From an uncultured Alphaproteobacteria bacterium (GTDB lineage Bacteria; Pseudomonadota; Alphaproteobacteria; Caulobacterales; Hyphomonadaceae), in NCBI GenBank assembly GCA_903831255.1, contig CAIKWZ010000035.1, positions 1 to 40,879 on the forward strand: DNA of 40,879 nucleotides. The letters run 5' to 3'. The position numbers and the translations under genes are program-made. The notes under the pieces were generated by a model. The model made no database searches. It was not told where the DNA came from and saw nothing but the letters and a program-made list of their open reading frames with translations. Below, one piece after another: positions 16,544-24,922 of the stretch (positions within the stretch are counted from its first letter, which is position 1; every line of letters begins with the position of its first letter).

Positions 16544-18010
16544 CTAGGCGTTCAGCCGGCGCACGAACCAGTCGGTGAGATGAAGCCAGAGGGCGTTCTT
16601 TTCCGAAGCGTCCTCGATGCCGTGCTCCAGATTGGGATTATCGTTGATCTCGATGACCACCGGTCCTTCCGGCGAGGACTTGATGTCCACCCCGTAAAGG
16701 CCGTCGCCGATGAGGTTGGCCGCCCGTAAGCCGACATCGACGACATCGGCCGGCGCCTCGGCGACCGACAGCGAACGAAACCCGCCCTCAACCGCCCGGC
16801 CGTCAATCTTGTGATGCACGATCTGCCAGTGTCCGCGAGCCATCTTGTACTGGCAGACGAAAAGGGCCCGACGATCGAGGACGCCGACCCGCCAGTCGAA
16901 GTCTGTGCGGATGTATTTCTGCGCGATGACAAGATCCGTATCCTCGAGAAAGTCGTGCACGATCGACTTCAGCTCCTCCATGTTTCCGGCTTTCTTGATG
17001 CCGCGGGAGAAAGAGCCGTCAGGGATCTTGAGAACCACCGGAAAGCCCAGCCGGTCAGCCACTTCCTCAAGCGGCGTCTTGTCCTGAACCACCATCGTCT
17101 CGGGCACGGGCAGGCCCGCTCCGGCCAGACGTTCCCAGAGATAAACCTTGTTGGTGCACCGCATCATGGAGATGGGATCGTCGATCACCGGCATGCCCTC
17201 AGCCCAGGCGCGTCGCGCGAACCGATAGGTGTGGTTGGTGATGGAGGTCGTCTCGCGAATGCACAGGGCGTCGAACTCCGCCAGGCGGGCGAGATCCTTG
17301 CGCGTGATGGGTTCGATCTCGACCCCGTCTTTTTCCGCCAGTCTCGCCCAGTGCTTGAGCGTCTCCACGCTCGAGGGGGCGAGCTGCTCATTGGGATCAT
17401 AGAGAACGGCGATGGAGTGTTTGGCGATGGTGCGCGCGCGCGGCGATTTCCAGACCCGCCCTGTGTATTTGGTGAGCGAGTCGATGAAATGCTTCAGATC
17501 ATCGCCCTTGAGGCTGGTGTGAGGCGTCAGGCGGATACGCTTGATCTTCACCCAGTGGCCGCCATTGGGCGCGGTGTTCACCGTCAGGGCGGGGGCGCGA
17601 TACCAGTCGAACAGCAGTCGACCGAAGCGTTTGAATCGCTCGTCCTCCGTTTCTCCGAAGCAGACCAGAATGCGTTCAGGCGCGCCAGCCGTCTCTCCCG
17701 CGCGCATGCGGTCCTTGTTCAGCGCCTCCTCGAGATCCGGCACCGCCTCTTCCGACCCGTCCGGTTCATACATGTCCAGCATCGTCTCGACGCTCGGAAT
17801 GACGCGGTGTCCTCGCGCCTCTGCGAGAAGCGAGGCGTAATAGCCGTCGGTCTGATAATTGTAGTTTCGCGCCAGATTGATGATCTTGGGACGCGATCCC
17901 GACAGCAGGCGCGGCTGCAGGACGTAATCCCGCGTGGTCATCATTCGGAACGGCGCGCCCAGGCGCGCCAGATCGCGCAGATTATCGGCGATGAGGATCC
18001 AGTCTCTCAT
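16544..18010 (-). CDS. RimK-like ATP-grasp ligase with N-terminal RLAN domain
   Basis: A 488-residue ligase predicted to form an amide bond between a carboxylate and an amine with ATP. The first roughly 190 residues (MRDWILIADN...) resemble the RLAN domain found before RimK-like ATP-grasp modules. The ATP-grasp core has FPVVLKIPDGSFSRGIKKA (about 323-341, with the nucleotide-binding Lys and Gly loop), a DTDLVIAQKYI strand, DWRVGVLDRRALFVCQYKM (about 372-390), and the metal ligands VVIEINDNPNLEHGIED (about 451-467). It overlaps the upstream GNAT gene by 4 bp. Comparative-genomic work by the Aravind group describes RLAN ATP-grasps paired with acetyltransferases as putative peptide-tagging or peptide-synthesis systems; the substrate is unknown to me. 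Confidence 0.85.
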   Translation of the reverse strand: MRDWILIADNLRDLARLGAPFRMMTTRDYVLQPRLLSGSRPKIINLARNYNYQTDGYYASLLAEARGHRVIPSVETMLDMYEPDGSEEAVPDLEEALNKDRMRAGETAGAPERILVCFGETEDERFKRFGRLLFDWYRAPALTVNTAPNGGHWVKIKRIRLTPHTSLKGDDLKHFIDSLTKYTGRVWKSPRARTIAKHSIAVLYDPNEQLAPSSVETLKHWARLAEKDGVEIEPITRKDLARLAEFDALCIRETTSITNHTYRFARRAWAEGMPVIDDPISMMRCTNKVYLWERLAGAGLPVPETMVVQDKTPLEEVADRLGFPVVLKIPDGSFSRGIKKAGNMEELKSIVHDFLEDTDLVIAQKYIRTDFDWRVGVLDRRALFVCQYKMARGHWQIVHHKIDGRAVEGGFRSLSVAEAPADVVDVGLRAANLIGDGLYGVDIKSSPEGPVVIEINDNPNLEHGIEDASEKNALWLHLTDWFVRRLNA

Positions 18011-18495
18011 GCCGTCGCCTTCCCCCCGCGTGCCGATAGTCTCTTCTCCATCCGGAGCGCCGGCCCGCCATCTTCATAATAGGCCTCATACCGTCCGAAG
18101 TCACGATATCCCCGGGAGCGATAGAGCGAGATTGCCGGGGTGTTGTCGGCGCGCACCTCAAGCCTCATCCGGCCGCGACCGCATCCGCGGGCCCGGCGCT
18201 CGCAGGCGCTGAGGAGTTTCGAGCCGATCCCGGCCCCACGCGCCTCAGGCGCCGAGGCGATTGAATAGAGGCGCGCGATATCAGACCCGGATCTGTAGAA
18301 AACGAGGGCATAGCCCGCCGGCTCGCCCTTCAGAGTGGCGATCAGAAGCTCGCAGGTCGACGAGGTGAGGTGATGCATAAGGCTGCGCCGAGACAGGCGG
18401 TCGCCGTCGAAGGAGGTTTCCTCGATCCGTTCGATCGCCGAGATGTCGTCAGCACGGGCGTCGCGAACCGCGACGCGCGACCCGGAAGGGTCCAT
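18007..18495 (-). CDS. GNAT acetyltransferase coupled to the RLAN ATP-grasp gene
   Basis: A 162-residue Gcn5-related N-acetyltransferase. The acetyl-CoA pyrophosphate loop is the segment SIASAPEARGAGIGSKLLSA (about residues 77-96, RGAGIG as the Q/RxxGxG/A motif), followed by LEVRADNTPAISLYRSRGY, as in RimI-type enzymes. It starts about 165 bp from the divergent VanZ-like gene and overlaps the ATP-grasp gene by 4 bp (18007-18010), so the two are almost certainly co-translated. RimI proper acetylates ribosomal protein S18, but the fixed link to an RLAN ligase suggests a different substrate. That substrate cannot be deduced. Confidence 0.85.
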   Translation of the reverse strand: MDPSGSRVAVRDARADDISAIERIEETSFDGDRLSRRSLMHHLTSSTCELLIATLKGEPAGYALVFYRSGSDIARLYSIASAPEARGAGIGSKLLSACERRARGCGRGRMRLEVRADNTPAISLYRSRGYRDFGRYEAYYEDGGPALRMEKRLSARGGKATA

Positions 18496-18659
18496 GGAGG
18501 GGCAGCTCCCACAGGTAAAAACGCCGATTAGCGCCCAAGTCCGGGGGCTGTCGAGCCCGTTTTTTGTTCGCTGGACGGGAAAGCTGCGATCGGGTGAGAA
18601 GGATGTCGCGCACGAACGGGTTCCCGCGCGATCGGTTGAGGGGGGGATGGGCGAGGGTG

Positions 18660-19052
18660 ATGAGCAATCAGTCGGACACTCGGACGATGGGCGTTTGGGG
18701 GCTTCTGGCGCTGGGCCTCGTCTCAGGAGTGGGGGCGGCGCTTGCTGGCTGGCTTCTGACCGCGCCGCAGACGGCGACGCCGGGAGATTTTCTCTTTGCC
18801 GACAAGCTCTGGCATTTTCTCGCCTTTGCCTGTCTCACGGCGCCGGGGTGCCTGGCGCTCGACCGGCGCGGCCGCCGGTTCTGGTGCGCGCACATGCTCG
18901 CCCTCGCCGTCGGCAGTGAGATCGTTCAGGCAGTTTCAGGTCAGGGACGAAGCGGCGATCCGATCGACGCCCTGGCGGACGCAGCCGGGGTTCTCGCCGC
19001 CCTTCTCGGAGCGCGCCTGGTTCGCCGTCTTGTCTCTCAGCCGAGGAGTTGA
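18660..19052 (+). CDS. VanZ-like small membrane protein
   Basis: A 130-residue protein with about four hydrophobic segments. The FADKLWHFLAFACLTAPGCLAL segment (a DKxxHFxxF motif) and the later SEIVQAVSGQGRSGDPIDALADAAGVLAAL block (E..Q....GR..D..D...N/D..G) match VanZ-like proteins, a family of unclear function linked to teicoplanin resistance in one Gram-positive case. ATG 18660 was chosen; an upstream frame to 18564 adds 32 non-membrane residues with no family match. The 3' end overlaps the convergent hemB 3' end by 16 bp. No resistance role is implied. Confidence 0.8.
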   Translation: MSNQSDTRTMGVWGLLALGLVSGVGAALAGWLLTAPQTATPGDFLFADKLWHFLAFACLTAPGCLALDRRGRRFWCAHMLALAVGSEIVQAVSGQGRSGDPIDALADAAGVLAALLGARLVRRLVSQPRS

Positions 19053-20041
19053 GCGGCGCGCTCGGCGAAATACGTGATGACGCCTGAGGCGCCGGCGCGC
19101 TTGAAGGCGGACATGGTCTCGATGATCGCCCGATCTTCATCGAGCCATCCCTGAGCGGCCGCGGCCTTGATCTGGGCGTACTCTCCCGAGATCTGGAAGA
19201 CGAGCGTGGGCGCGCCGAACTCCTCGCTGACGCGTCGAACGATGTCGAGATAGGGAAGGCCAGGCTTGACCATGACCAGGTCGGCGCCTTCCTCGATATC
19301 CATCGCCGTCTCTCGCAGGGCTTCCTGGGTGTTTCCGAAGTCCATCTGATAGGTTTTCTTGTCGCCGCGGAGCGTGCTCGCCGTGCCCACCGCGTCGCGA
19401 TACGGGCCATAGAAGGCTGACGCGTATTTCGCCGCATAGGAGAGGATCATCACCCGGTCGAACCCCTCCTCGTCGAGCTGATCGCGGATCGCTCCGATGC
19501 GCCCGTCCATCATGTCGGAAGGGGCGACGATGTCCGCGCCGGCCCGGGCCTGGATCAGGGCCTGCTCCATCAGCGCCGCAACGGTTTCGTCATTGACCAC
19601 ATAGCCCGTCTCGTCGAGGCGGCCGTCATGGCCGTGGCTGGTGAACGGGTCGAGCGCGACATCGCACGCCACCCCGACTTCGGGGGCCGCGGCCTTCATG
19701 GCGCGGATGACGTTCGGAACCAGCCCGTCCGGATTGGCCGCTTCCGACCCGGCCTCATCCTTCAGGTCGGCGCGGATATGGGGAAAAATGGCGAGCGCCG
19801 GAATGCCGAGCTCCCGGGCGCGCACCGCAGCCCTGGCGGCCTCGTCGATGTTGAGGCGGTCCACCCCAGGCATGGAGCGAACCGGAATGCGCTTCTCGGG
19901 ACCGTCATGGACGATGAGGCCCCAGACGAGATCATCAGGCGTCGGACGCGTCTCGCGGACCAGACGGCGCACCCAGTCCGCCTGGCGCAGGCGTCTTGGC
20001 CGGGTGGAAGGGAAGGCGCCTGTGATGATCGTTCTGGCCAT
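19037..20041 (-). CDS. hemB: Delta-aminolevulinic acid dehydratase (porphobilinogen synthase)
   Basis: A 334-residue cytosolic enzyme that condenses two 5-aminolevulinates to porphobilinogen in tetrapyrrole synthesis. Schiff-base lysines are Lys205 (SYAAKYASAFYGPYRDA) and Lys259 (MVKPGLPYLD). The metal-site segment CDVALDPFTSHGHDG (about 126-140) carries Asp where zinc-type enzymes have cysteines, so this is the Mg-responsive, zinc-independent type seen in several alphaproteobacteria and pseudomonads. The allosteric Mg2+ region DFGNTQEALRE is present. It lies 34 bp after a GNAT gene on the same strand, probably as one operon. Confidence 0.96.
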   Translation of the reverse strand: MARTIITGAFPSTRPRRLRQADWVRRLVRETRPTPDDLVWGLIVHDGPEKRIPVRSMPGVDRLNIDEAARAAVRARELGIPALAIFPHIRADLKDEAGSEAANPDGLVPNVIRAMKAAAPEVGVACDVALDPFTSHGHDGRLDETGYVVNDETVAALMEQALIQARAGADIVAPSDMMDGRIGAIRDQLDEEGFDRVMILSYAAKYASAFYGPYRDAVGTASTLRGDKKTYQMDFGNTQEALRETAMDIEEGADLVMVKPGLPYLDIVRRVSEEFGAPTLVFQISGEYAQIKAAAAQGWLDEDRAIIETMSAFKRAGASGVITYFAERAAQLLG

Positions 20042-20075
20042 GGCGGGCTCTCTCCGGGCGCACTTAGCCGCCGCC

Positions 20076-20642
20076 TCAGCGGGCGTGAGCGGCCTTCACG
20101 CTCCGGTGCATAAAGCATCTGAGGCGGACGTCCATCGTCAGTTTCTGAAGCTCGCGGATCTCGAGCTGCCAGGGCGCCAGGCGCCACACCGGCGTCTCCC
20201 GAAAACCGAGTTTGCGGTAGAACGGCCCGTTCCAGGGGACTTTCCGGAATGTCGACAGAGAGACCCTTCGGTGGGAGCGGGTTTCCGCTTCGGCGAACAC
20301 CCGTCTCACCAGCCTCGAGCCGAGGCCCCGGCGTCCATGTCTCGGGAGAACGGAGAGCTGATCGAGATAGAGATCCTCGCCCCGGTCCGAGCACAGCGCG
20401 AAGCCTACGAGCTCCTCCCGGTCGTCCACCGCCGCCCAGACCAGCCCGTCGCCAAAACCTTTGCGCAGGCGATCCTCCGGGATCGGTTCCTGGGGTTCGC
20501 CCGAAGGACCGAAATCGATCAGACCGGTGCCGCGGAAGAGCGTGGCCGAGGCGAGATCAATATTCTGAAGTTCGCCAACTTCATTGCCCCGTGCCGGCCG
20601 GATCCGGTATTGGGGTGACGTTTCGAGGATCAGGGTCGCCAT
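20076..20642 (-). CDS. GNAT family N-acetyltransferase upstream of hemB
   Basis: A 188-residue protein with a GNAT core: beta-strand/helix opening YRIRPARGNEVGELQNID, the central LYLDQLSVLPRHGRRGLGSRLVRR (acetyl-CoA loop RRGLGS, about residues 105-125), then VSLSTFRKVPWNGPFYRKLGF with the typical C-terminal substrate motif. ATG 20642 was chosen because the GNAT fold starts there; the frame extends 43 codons further but those residues match nothing. The substrate is unknown. It precedes hemB by 34 bp and is divergent from the acyl-CoA dehydrogenase gene with a 122-bp gap. Confidence 0.85.
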   Translation of the reverse strand: MATLILETSPQYRIRPARGNEVGELQNIDLASATLFRGTGLIDFGPSGEPQEPIPEDRLRKGFGDGLVWAAVDDREELVGFALCSDRGEDLYLDQLSVLPRHGRRGLGSRLVRRVFAEAETRSHRRVSLSTFRKVPWNGPFYRKLGFRETPVWRLAPWQLEIRELQKLTMDVRLRCFMHRSVKAAHAR

Positions 20643-20764
20643 GAGACAGGAAATCCGCCTGAAGGGGGGCCTTGAGGAAAACGCGACGCACGGAACTGGA
20701 TACAACGAGTTTGGGAATCGACTTCGAACAGATAATGTCCGGACACGCCCGAGGAAAAGAGCGC

Positions 20765-21904
20765 ATGACACCTGAACTCACAGAAGATCAGAAGCTGATT
20801 CTCGAAACCGCGTCAGCCTTCGCGTCAGAACGGCTGCGCCCATTCGCCGCAGAATGGGACGAGAAGCGGCGCTTTCCGGTCGACGTCATCCGCTCGAGCG
20901 CCGAGCTCGGACTGGCGGGGATCTATGTGAGGGAGGATGTCGGCGGTTCGGGATTGTCCCGTCTCGACGCCGTTCTGGTGTTCGAGCAACTGTCGATGGG
21001 GTGCGTCTCGACCGCAGCTTTCCTGTCCATCCACAACATGTGCTGCTGGATGATCGATGCCTTCGCCTCGGAAGAGATGCGCGTCGAATGGCTGCCCCGC
21101 CTGACCTCGATGGAGCTGATGGCGAGTTACTGTCTCACCGAGCCGGGCGCCGGTTCGGATGCGGCCGGATTGCGGACCCGTGCGGTGCGAGATGGTGACG
21201 ATTATGTGATCAACGGCGGCAAGGCGTTCATCTCCGGCGCCGGAGACAGCGATCTTTATGTGGTGATGGCCCGAACCGGGGACGCCGGCGCGAAGGGCGT
21301 GTCCGCCTTCATCGTCCTCAAGGAGGACAAGGGCCTCTCCTTCGGCGCCAATGAACGCAAGATGGGCTGGAACTCTCAGCCCACCCGTCAGGTCATGTTC
21401 GAGGATGTGCGCATTCCCGCTAGTCGACGCATCGGCGCCGAAGGCGACGGCTTCAGGTTCGCCATGGCCGGCCTGGACGGCGGCAGGCTGAACATTGCGG
21501 CGTGTTCGCTGGGCGGGATGCAGGAAGCGCAGAACCGGGCTCTGGCCTATGTGCGTGAGCGACGCCAGTTCGGGCAGGCGATCTCGGACTTTCAGGCGGT
21601 TCAGTTCCGTCTCGCCGACATGGAGACCGAGACCCAGGCCGCCCGCACGCTTCTCTATCAGGCCGCGCGGGCCCTCGACGCGCGCGCGCCTGACGCGACG
21701 CGCTGGTGCGCCATGGCCAAGCGCTTTGTCACCGACACCGGCTTCAAGGTCGCCAACGACGCCCTCCAGCTTCATGGCGGTTACGGATATCTGTCTGATT
21801 ACGGCGTTGAGCGCATTGTGCGCGACCTCAGAGTCCATCAGATTCTTGAAGGCACGAACGAGATCATGAGGGTCATCATCTCGCGCGACATGCTGCGTCG
21901 CTGA
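20765..21904 (+). CDS. Acyl-CoA dehydrogenase, probably isobutyryl-CoA dehydrogenase
   Basis: A 379-residue FAD enzyme that introduces an alpha,beta double bond into an acyl-CoA. ASYCLTEPGAGSDAAGLRT (FAD/substrate loop), the GGKAFISGAGDSDLYVVMART segment and RRQFGQAISDFQAVQFRLADM are family signatures. The C-terminal HQILEGTNEIMRVI carries the catalytic Glu (near residue 362). ATG 20765 gives the normal N-terminus and has GAGGA 10 nt upstream; a 31-codon extension was rejected. The neighbour is a 3-hydroxyisobutyryl-CoA hydrolase, so valine catabolism (isobutyryl-CoA to methacrylyl-CoA) is the likely role. Other short/branched-chain substrates remain possible. Confidence 0.92.
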   Translation: MTPELTEDQKLILETASAFASERLRPFAAEWDEKRRFPVDVIRSSAELGLAGIYVREDVGGSGLSRLDAVLVFEQLSMGCVSTAAFLSIHNMCCWMIDAFASEEMRVEWLPRLTSMELMASYCLTEPGAGSDAAGLRTRAVRDGDDYVINGGKAFISGAGDSDLYVVMARTGDAGAKGVSAFIVLKEDKGLSFGANERKMGWNSQPTRQVMFEDVRIPASRRIGAEGDGFRFAMAGLDGGRLNIAACSLGGMQEAQNRALAYVRERRQFGQAISDFQAVQFRLADMETETQAARTLLYQAARALDARAPDATRWCAMAKRFVTDTGFKVANDALQLHGGYGYLSDYGVERIVRDLRVHQILEGTNEIMRVIISRDMLRR

Positions 21905-21969
21905 AGCGGGCTGAGTCCCACCGAGACCTGTGCGTCATCCCTTTCACCCGTTATCCGGAGCTTCACGAC

Positions 21970-22995
21970 ATGGACGATGTCATCATCCGCCGGGAGGGAC
22001 GCGCGGGTTGCATTTCGCTCAACAGGCCCGAAGCGCTGCACGCCCTGACGCTCGATATGTGTCTGCGCATTGAGGAGGCTCTGACAGAGTGGCGCGATGA
22101 TCCCTCTGTGGAGTTCGTGCTCCTGGATCACGCGGCCGGAACCCGCGGGTTCTGCGCCGGCGGGGATATCCGGATGCTCGCGGAAAGCGGCGCGGCCGAT
22201 GGACGCGAGGCGATGGCCTTCTTTGCAGCTGAGTATCGGCTCAACGCCCGTATTCACGCCTATCCCAAGCCCTATCTCGCCTTCATCGACGGCGTCTGCA
22301 TGGGCGGCGGGGTCGGATTAAGCGTTCACGGATCTCATCGGCTTGCAACCGAGCGCACGCTCTTCGCCATGCCTGAAACGGGCATCGGTCTCTTTCCTGA
22401 TGTGGGCGGGGGATGGTTTCTTCCGCGTCTGGGGCCGCCCCTGGGCATGTGGCTCGCTCTGACCGGAGAACGGCTCAAGGGCGCGGATGTCGTGGCGGCG
22501 GGGGTCGCGACCCACTATGCGGAATCCCATGTGCTCGCAGACCTGCGGTCGGATATCTGTCGCAACGGCCTTGATCTGTTTGAGGCGATGACCTGGGATG
22601 AGGCGGGGAGTTTCGAGCGTCATCTCGAGGTGATTGATCGCTGCTTCGGCCGGCCGAGCGTAGAGGAGATCTTCGCCGCGCTTGCAGAGGAGGAAGGAGA
22701 CTGGGCCAGGGCCCAGCTGGAGACGCTGCGCCGGCGTTCGCCCCAGACCCTCAAGGTCGCACACCGTCAGCTGACCCTCGGACTGGCCGCCCGCAGTTTC
22801 GAAGAGAATATGGCGATGGAGTACCGCATCGCCTCCCGGGTCGTCCGGCGCCATGACTTTCTTGAAGGGGTGCGGGCCGTCATCATCGACCGCGACAATG
22901 CGCCTGTCTGGGATCCGCCCCGTCTCGAGGATGTCGGCGATGATCTCCTTGACGAGATCTTCTCTTCTCTCGGGCCGGAGGAACTGACCTTCTGA
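21970..22995 (+). CDS. 3-hydroxyisobutyryl-CoA hydrolase (HIBCH-like, crotonase fold)
   Basis: A 341-residue crotonase-superfamily thioesterase of valine degradation. The GFCAGGDIRMLAE motif (oxyanion hole, about residues 59-71), YPKPYLAFIDGVCMGGGVGLSVHG (second oxyanion region) and MPETGIGLFPDVGGGWFLPRL with the catalytic Glu/Asp pair are HIBCH-type. The length and the C-terminal helical extension also fit HIBCH better than a plain enoyl-CoA hydratase (about 260 residues). It lies 65 bp after the acyl-CoA dehydrogenase. mmsB, often the next gene, is absent here. The annotation could be broadened to enoyl-CoA hydratase/isomerase family. Confidence 0.9.
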   Translation: MDDVIIRREGRAGCISLNRPEALHALTLDMCLRIEEALTEWRDDPSVEFVLLDHAAGTRGFCAGGDIRMLAESGAADGREAMAFFAAEYRLNARIHAYPKPYLAFIDGVCMGGGVGLSVHGSHRLATERTLFAMPETGIGLFPDVGGGWFLPRLGPPLGMWLALTGERLKGADVVAAGVATHYAESHVLADLRSDICRNGLDLFEAMTWDEAGSFERHLEVIDRCFGRPSVEEIFAALAEEEGDWARAQLETLRRRSPQTLKVAHRQLTLGLAARSFEENMAMEYRIASRVVRRHDFLEGVRAVIIDRDNAPVWDPPRLEDVGDDLLDEIFSSLGPEELTF

Positions 22996-23323
22996 CGAGC
23001 CTCCTCAGATTTCAGATCCCGGCTGACCGCTCTCCCCGCCTTATCGACGGCCGCAGTCTTCCGGGAAGCCTGAACGGCGGACGCCATGCGTTGACGGGCG
23101 ACTGTGAACGACGAGAGAGCTTCCCGCGTCAGTCATCCCCATTGACGAAAACGAGGTTCAGTCGGCGTTCGTTGATGCGATCTGACAGAATGGACTTCGC
23201 TGTGACGGATCTTGCCCGGTGTGGAGCCGGGTATGATCTGCAGTCCGTGGTTCGCACCAATGACGACATCCTCTACGCCTTTCGCCGACCGGGGCGCTTC
23301 GGCGTTTGCAGCCATCTGAGTTC
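22996..23323. other. Intergenic region without a recognised gene
   Basis: About 330 bp between the HIBCH gene and the tyrS 3' repeat. Short frames exist on both strands (for example 23091-23342 forward and 23133-23315 reverse), but none has a convincing start signal or a family I recognise. The last roughly 30 bp show weak similarity to the sequence just downstream of the intact tyrS (25680-25708). The region may be degraded insertion-boundary DNA. Confidence 0.4.
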
Positions 23324-23495
23324 GAGGCCTCAGGCTTCCTGAACGGCCTTCAGCCTGGCGTGACGCTTACGTCCCATGGAGAGACGGGCGAGGCCGTCTG
23401 CGTCCAGGTCGCTTTCGCGCACCAGAGCGCCCTCATTGGTCACCGTCTCTGCATTGAGGCGGACCGAGGCGGCCTTGATGGCCCGTCGGGCCTCG
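23324..23495 (-). repeat. Direct repeat copy A: tyrS 3' end
   Basis: 172 bp that match 25709-25880, the end of the intact tyrS, with three mismatches by eye (about 98% identity), in the same orientation. It carries the last roughly 55 TyrS codons, including the C-terminal part of the S4 domain and the TGA stop. Similarity ends abruptly near 23500. With copy B it brackets the hipBA module. Confidence 0.93.
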
Positions 23496-23548
23496 CGTTT
23501 CGATCGGAATGTCTCGGGGCGACATCGAGGCGAGCCGTATGCGCTCAA
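23330..23548 (-). pseudogene. Truncated tyrS tail, possible 72-codon S4-like frame after hipA
   Basis: The duplicated tyrS end stays in frame with 17 upstream codons of unrelated sequence, giving a 72-codon frame that starts with TTG 6 nt after the hipA stop. The last roughly 58 residues match the TyrS C-terminus (KREARRAIKAASVRL to KAVQEA), with one substitution (Asn for Asp in ETVTNEGALV). It covers only part of an S4 RNA-binding domain and lacks the whole synthetase core. It could be translated as the third gene of the hipBA transcript, but TTG and a poor ribosome-binding site make this uncertain. The safest call is a gene fragment. Confidence 0.7.
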
Positions 23549-23554
23549 CGCCGA

Positions 23555-24922
23555 TTATCCCGGCGCGCCGGCTCGAGGGCTCTGGTTTGACCGCTTTGTG
23601 TCTGGTGAGCGTCTGGTCTGAAGCCGTCCGGCGATGCGCAGGGCGTTCTCCTCGATGAGGCCAGCGGCCTCCTCGACATAACCGCGCGTGACGCCCGGCA
23701 GGGCCGCAACGGCTTCAGTCGTCGCCACCCGCTTCGCCACGAACGCCTCGGCAATCTGCAGGACGCGATCCCTCACGTCAGCGGGCCGGTATCCCGCCGA
23801 TTGGGCCATCGCGTCCCAATGGCGGGCAGCGACATCGGCGGGTTTTCGCTTCCTGCCTGCTATGTTCTGCGCAAAAAACTGCGTGACGCTGGGCCAGGAA
23901 AGGACAGTCGAGACGTCATAGAGCGGTGCGAGGCGGGGTGCTGCGCCGACAGGCAGGAGGAGTGAGTAGTTCTTCGCATGGGCGTCGGTGTTCGCCACGA
24001 GGATGTTGAAGATGACGTTGTCCAGCAGCGATAGCGCGTCGGAAGACGGCAGATGGCGGCCGGTATCGAGGAGCGTCGCCAAGCTCGGTCCGGAGAGCGT
24101 GCCGCGCTCATACTTCCTGACGGGCGGAACGCCATTCGCCTGCGCAAAGTCCTCCTGGTGAAGTCTGAGCAGAGCGCCGGTCCGGCTGATGCGCCGGTCA
24201 TAGCGCAGAACGCAGATGGCCTTGCGCCGGCCAGCTGCCAGAATGGTCGCCTCCGCCGCGTTAAGGCCTGTCGCCCGCGCCAAGCGCAGACAATAGGTTT
24301 CGTTTTCGACAACGCCGGGCAGGATCGGATTGTCCGGCTTTACGATAATGGTCGAAGGCGCCCCATGGCGCGGAATGGCGAGAACATCGCCTTCGCCCGG
24401 CAGCCGCACGACCGGCATCCCGTTCTCATCCAGAACCGCAAGCGCGGACTTCCTCTGCCCGCCTGCCAGTGAGAGGCGAACGCCTTCCTCGCCGGCGAGG
24501 AAGGGACGGTGCTGAAGGTCCTGGAAATGACGCTCAAGCGCAGCCCCCGGATCATCGAGTGAGTAAAACTCCGTGAGCGGAGTAAATGTCCACGCCGCCC
24601 GCTCGGATGGGGCCCCGAAGGAAAGCGCTCCCGCGGTGTCGCCGCCAATCGCCCTCAGCACGGCCAGCGTATCCGCCTGGTCCACGCCTAGCGAGCGCGC
24701 GAGGATGTTGAGCTGATCCTCTTCCGGCAGGAGGTTGGCGAGCCAGGGCGCGATGACCTCTGAGGGGTGGGCGGTCGGATCGAGCGGAAGCGTCAGCGAG
24801 AGAGGAAAGGCGCCCTCGGTCGCGAGCCAGGCTTCGGAATAGGAAAAGCCGAGCGCGCCGGTGTCGGCGACCGTCACGTCGCCGACGTGTAACGCATCGA
24901 ACCAGACCGGAACGGTTGTCAC
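23555..24922 (-). CDS. hipA: HipA-family serine/threonine kinase toxin
   Basis: A 455-residue type II toxin kinase. The N-terminal subdomain 1 (about residues 4-105) contains FSYSEAWLA and LPLSLTLPL; SLAGGQRKSALAV (about 151-163) is the HipA nucleotide loop. The catalytic loop is VANTDAHAKNYSLL with Asp313, and the metal-binding segment is LAPLYDVST with Asp336. Family members phosphorylate aminoacyl-tRNA synthetases (E. coli HipA acts on GltX, HipT on TrpS) and trigger dormancy. All key residues are intact, so an active toxin is likely. It overlaps hipB by 4 bp and lies between two tyrS 3' repeats, suggesting recent acquisition. Confidence 0.93.
   Translation of the reverse strand: MTTVPVWFDALHVGDVTVADTGALGFSYSEAWLATEGAFPLSLTLPLDPTAHPSEVIAPWLANLLPEEDQLNILARSLGVDQADTLAVLRAIGGDTAGALSFGAPSERAAWTFTPLTEFYSLDDPGAALERHFQDLQHRPFLAGEEGVRLSLAGGQRKSALAVLDENGMPVVRLPGEGDVLAIPRHGAPSTIIVKPDNPILPGVVENETYCLRLARATGLNAAEATILAAGRRKAICVLRYDRRISRTGALLRLHQEDFAQANGVPPVRKYERGTLSGPSLATLLDTGRHLPSSDALSLLDNVIFNILVANTDAHAKNYSLLLPVGAAPRLAPLYDVSTVLSWPSVTQFFAQNIAGRKRKPADVAARHWDAMAQSAGYRPADVRDRVLQIAEAFVAKRVATTEAVAALPGVTRGYVEEAAGLIEENALRIAGRLQTRRSPDTKRSNQSPRAGAPG

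Noticed and set aside
18660-19052. Glycopeptide (vanZ) resistance determinant
   Set aside because: Only the broad VanZ-like family is matched, in a Gram-negative host without other van genes.
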